Assembly (NCBI GenBank): GCA_963846885.1
Contig: CAWJXS010000008.1
Coordinates: 62,001 to 126,000, forward strand
DNA: 64,000 bases
Reading direction: 5' to 3'
Source of the DNA: RPQJ01 sp963846885
GTDB taxonomy: Bacteria; Pseudomonadota; Gammaproteobacteria; Steroidobacterales; Steroidobacteraceae
This document shows, piece by piece, positions 61,522 through 64,000 of this stretch (within the stretch, counting starts at the first letter, position 1; each line of letters begins with the position of its first letter). Made by a program: the position numbers and the translations under genes. The notes beneath the pieces were generated by a model, which was not told the DNA's origin, ran no database searches, and saw only the letters and a program-made list of their open reading frames with translations.

Positions 61522-61590
61522 TTCGCGGTCGCGGCGCGACTGCTCGCTGCGCGCGCAAGTCACGCCACTGCGACCGCCGCGCCATCCCGG

Positions 61591-61699
61591 CCGCCTTCCT
61601 GAAAGTCTCGGAAGGCCGCCGTAAATACGTCCCTGTGGCTAGCGCGAGCCTCCAGTGGACGTATTTACGGCGTGCCTTCCGAGACTTTCAGGAAGGCGG
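61591..61699. repeat. Long near-perfect hairpin (42-43 base arms)
   Basis: The left arm 61591-61632 and right arm 61657-61699 are complementary except for one extra base in the right arm. The 24-base loop can itself pair (GGCT 61637 / AGCC 61647). It lies in the 257-base gap between convergent ETF:QO and an SDR. No T run follows on either side. It looks like a mobile palindromic element (REP/MITE-like) or a strong RNA hairpin. No protein is encoded. Confidence 0.9.
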
Positions 61700-61778
61700 T
61701 CAGGCTGGCGCTGCGGTCGCAGTAGCATGCCTGCATGCGCAGCGAGCAGTTGCGGCACACGACCGCGAAGTCACATCC

Positions 61779-62549
61779 TCAGCGCGGGGCCATCCGGATC
61801 GCGCCATCGAGGCGGATCGTCTCGCCGTTCAGCATCGGGTTCTCGACGATCTGCCGCACCATCTGCGCGTACTCGTGCGGCCGACCGAGCCGCGGTGGGA
61901 AAGGTACCTGCTTGCCGAGCGAATCCCGCGCTTCCTCGGGCAAGCCCGCCATCATCGGGGTCATGAACAGGCCGGGAGCGATCGTCATCACGCGAATGCC
62001 GGACGACGCGAGTTCGCGTGCCATGGGCAGCGTCATCCCGACGACGCCGCCCTTCGATGCCGCATAGGCCACTTGTCCGATCTGCCCATCGAACGCAGCG
62101 ACCGACGCGGTCATCACCAGCGCCCCGCGCTCGCCTTCAGCGTTCGGAGCGTTCTTCTGCATGACGGCCGCAGCCTCCTTGCACAGGAACAGCGTGCCGA
62201 GCAGGTTGATCTCGATGACCTTGCGAAAGAAATCGCCGGGCATCGTGCCTTCCTTGCCCACCATGCGCTTCGGCCAGCCGACGCCAGCGCAGCTCACGGC
62301 GAGGTTCAGGCCGCCGCCCAGCGCAGCGTTGGCGGCTGCCACGCTGGCGGTCACGGCCGCTTCCGAGGTGACGTCGGCCTTGTGAAAACTGGCCGCGGGG
62401 CCGAGTGCGCGCACGGCTTCGACGCCCGCGGTGTCGTTGACGTCGAGCAGGGCGACCTTGCCGCCCGCTGTCACGATCATCTCGGCGACGGCAAGGCCGA
62501 GGCCCGAGGCACCGCCAGTGACGATGGCGCGCGTGTCCTGGATCAGCAT
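61779..62549 (-). CDS. SDR family, 3-hydroxyacyl-CoA dehydrogenase type II-like
   Basis: 256 residues: AIVTGGASGLGLAVAE, SCAGVGWPKRMVG, Ser in MTASVAAFDGQ, catalytic YAASKGGV and PGLFMTPMMAGLP. The GQIGQVAYAASKGG and PFPPRLGRPHEYA segments are characteristic of HSD17B10/type II 3-hydroxyacyl-CoA dehydrogenases, which oxidise the 3-hydroxyacyl-CoA of beta-oxidation. Next to a thiolase this is a coherent pair. Confidence 0.92.
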   Translation of the reverse strand: MLIQDTRAIVTGGASGLGLAVAEMIVTAGGKVALLDVNDTAGVEAVRALGPAASFHKADVTSEAAVTASVAAANAALGGGLNLAVSCAGVGWPKRMVGKEGTMPGDFFRKVIEINLLGTLFLCKEAAAVMQKNAPNAEGERGALVMTASVAAFDGQIGQVAYAASKGGVVGMTLPMARELASSGIRVMTIAPGLFMTPMMAGLPEEARDSLGKQVPFPPRLGRPHEYAQMVRQIVENPMLNGETIRLDGAIRMAPR

Positions 62550-62583
62550 GGCAGCAGCCCCCTCGGTGCGTCAGTCAGTCGGC

Positions 62584-63345
62584 TCAAAGACGCAGACCGC
62601 CGTCGACGTCGATGCAGCGGCCGGTGAAGAAGTCGTTCTCGACGATGAATACAGCCGTGTGCGCAATCTCCTCGGCCAGGCCGAGGCGCTTCAGCGGCAC
62701 GGGCGCCGTCATCTTGTCGAGCATCTCGGGCGGCATGCCCGAGAGAATGTCGGTCTTGATGAAACCCGGGGCGATCGCGCCCGCGCGGATCCCGAAGCGG
62801 GCCAGTTCCTTGGCCCACGTCGTCGCCATCGCCGCCACGCCGGCTTTCGCTGCCGAGTAGTTGCTCTGGCCGGCATTGCCGGCGCGCGAGATGCTGGAGA
62901 TGTTGATGATCACGCCGCCCTTGCCCAGCTTCACCATGCGCTCGGCGGCTTCGCGGCCGCACAGGAACACGCCGGTCAGGTTGACGTCGATGACCGCCTG
63001 CCACTGCGCGAGCGACATCTTGCTGACGACCGCGCCGTCCTTGACCTTGAGCAGCATCGCGTCCTTGATGATGCCGGCATTGTTCACCAGCACGTCCAGC
63101 GCGCCGTGCGTCGCGACGACTTCGTCGAGCGCGCGGATCACTTCGTCTTCCCTCGCGACGTTCAGGGCATGCCCGCTCACGGTCACGCCACGGCTCTTGA
63201 ACTCGGCGCACGTCGCGTCGAGGTCGGCCTGGTTGAGGTCGAGCAGCGCAAGCGTTGCGCCACGTTCGGCGAATGCGTTGGCGATGGATTTGCCGATACC
63301 GCGCGCGCCGCCCGTGACGACCGCGACCTTGCCGTTCAACTGCAT
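62584..63345 (-). CDS. SDR family, FabG-like 3-oxoacyl reductase
   Basis: 253 residues: VVTGGARGIGKSIA, VNNAGIIKDAMLLKVKDG, INISSISRAGN, catalytic YSAAKAGV and APGFIKTDILSGMPPEML. The long insertion KVKDGAVVSKMSLAQWQ is a feature of one FabG subgroup. It probably acts on 3-oxo/3-hydroxyacyl thioesters. It lies between the second SDR (34 bases) and the thiolase. Confidence 0.92.
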   Translation of the reverse strand: MQLNGKVAVVTGGARGIGKSIANAFAERGATLALLDLNQADLDATCAEFKSRGVTVSGHALNVAREDEVIRALDEVVATHGALDVLVNNAGIIKDAMLLKVKDGAVVSKMSLAQWQAVIDVNLTGVFLCGREAAERMVKLGKGGVIINISSISRAGNAGQSNYSAAKAGVAAMATTWAKELARFGIRAGAIAPGFIKTDILSGMPPEMLDKMTAPVPLKRLGLAEEIAHTAVFIVENDFFTGRCIDVDGGLRL

Positions 63346-63383
63346 GGATGCCTCAGTGGATGGAGGAGATCAGATCAACGCTT

Positions 63384-64000
63384 TCAGACAAGTTCGATCG
63401 CGACGGCGCAGGCTTCGCCGCCGCCGATGCACTGCGAGGCAACGCCGCGGCGCAGGCCGCGCTTGCGCAAGGCGTAGAGCAGCGTCGTGATGAGGCGCGC
63501 GCCCGTGGCGCCGACGGGATGGCCCATCGCGCACGCGCCGCCGTTCACGTTCACCTTGTCGTGCGTCAGGCCAAGGTCCTGCATCGCCGCCATCGCGACG
63601 CACGCGAAAGCCTCGTTGATCTCGAACAGGTCGACGTCCGCTGCGGTCCAGCCCGCGCGCTCGAGGGCCTTCTGCATCGCCGGTGCGGGAGCCGTGGTGA
63701 ACCACTCCGGCGCCTGCGCGTGGCTCGCGTAGGAGACGAGCCGTGCCAGAGGCTTCAGGCCCATGGCCTTGGCTGCCGATTCGCTGGCCACGATCAAAGC
63801 GGCAGCGCCATCGGAAATCGAGGAGGAGGAGGCGGCGGTGACCGTGCCGTCCTTGCCGAAGGCGGGCTTCAGCGTGGGGATCTTGTCGATGTCGAGCTGG
63901 AACGGGGTCTCGTCGGTCGCGACGACCTGCTCGCCCTTGCGGGTCTTGAGCGTGACGGGAGCGATCTCGCCGACGAAGTCGCCTTCCTTCGAGGCGCGTT
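63384..64000 (-). CDS. Acetyl-CoA acetyltransferase (thiolase), N-terminal part beyond window
   Basis: The C-terminal 205 residues are present. Visible motifs are SSSISDGAAALIVAS, NEAFACVAMAAM, NVNGGACAMGHPVGATG with the catalytic His, and QCIGGGEACAVA with the catalytic Cys. This is a classical biosynthetic/degradative thiolase, unlike the SCP2-type enzyme at 23459. The nucleophilic Cys of the N-terminal half is beyond the right edge. It begins an operon with the two SDRs downstream. Confidence 0.94.
   Translation of the reverse strand, partial: RASKEGDFVGEIAPVTLKTRKGEQVVATDETPFQLDIDKIPTLKPAFGKDGTVTAASSSSISDGAAALIVASESAAKAMGLKPLARLVSYASHAQAPEWFTTAPAPAMQKALERAGWTAADVDLFEINEAFACVAMAAMQDLGLTHDKVNVNGGACAMGHPVGATGARLITTLLYALRKRGLRRGVASQCIGGGEACAVAIELV

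Overview
The window is GC-rich, tightly packed bacterial chromosome with few gaps, many 1-4 bp start/stop overlaps and alternative GTG/TTG starts. The gene set (TonB-dependent receptors, a 1,600-residue NAD-glutamate dehydrogenase, ZapE, ETF:quinone oxidoreductase, many SDRs, Rieske oxygenases and acyl-CoA enzymes) points to a Gram-negative aerobic catabolist, probably a gammaproteobacterium of the Steroidobacterales/Nevskiales kind. A sphingomonad-like alphaproteobacterium cannot be excluded from sequence alone. I saw no rRNA, tRNA, CRISPR array, transposase or phage gene.

Layout. 1-5.5 kb: a TPR-sulfotransferase cut by the left edge, then an amidohydrolase, a metallo-beta-lactamase-fold hydrolase and a ModF-like double ABC ATPase. 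5.5-10.6 kb: a PhzF-like isomerase, divergent from a thiamine-salvage operon. That operon opens with a TPP riboswitch and continues with a TonB receptor, a YkoF-like thiamine-binding protein, a PnuT transporter and a thiamine-kinase-like protein. 10.6-48.1 kb: a large catabolic supercluster, interrupted at 15.7-20.6 kb by an unrelated stress trio (P-type Ca-type ATPase, cardiolipin-synthase-like PLD protein, double universal stress protein). 48.3-61.5 kb: central metabolism (GpmA, NAD-glutamate dehydrogenase with a MarR regulator, ZapE, acetoacetyl-CoA synthetase, EtfD-like FeS protein, ETF:quinone oxidoreductase). 61.5-64 kb: a long perfect hairpin, then two SDRs and a thiolase cut by the right edge.

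The most interesting feature is the supercluster. A palindrome, AAACAG-N6-CTGTTT, occurs four times exactly and once with a single arm mismatch. Every copy lies in a promoter region of the cluster, four of them between divergent operons. Its arms sit where the -35 elements should be, 17-20 bp from recognisable -10 boxes. Weaker copies lie before the second TonB receptor and before the only TetR gene of the cluster (41337). I infer a single TetR-controlled regulon. It contains three Rieske oxygenase alpha subunits, a Rieske ferredoxin, a PQQ/cytochrome c alcohol dehydrogenase, a 2-oxoacid dehydrogenase whose E1 and E2 genes lie in different operons, three GSTs, a KAS III-like/DUF35 fusion beside an SCP2-type thiolase, an acyl-CoA synthetase, an acyl-CoA dehydrogenase, a MaoC hydratase, a frameshifted CoA-transferase, two ABM and two VOC proteins, a nitronate monooxygenase and several SDRs.

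Together this looks like an uptake-to-acyl-CoA pathway for a hydrophobic, oxygenase-requiring substrate. The substrate cannot be read from the sequence. No reductase for the Rieske oxygenases and no E3 lies in the window.
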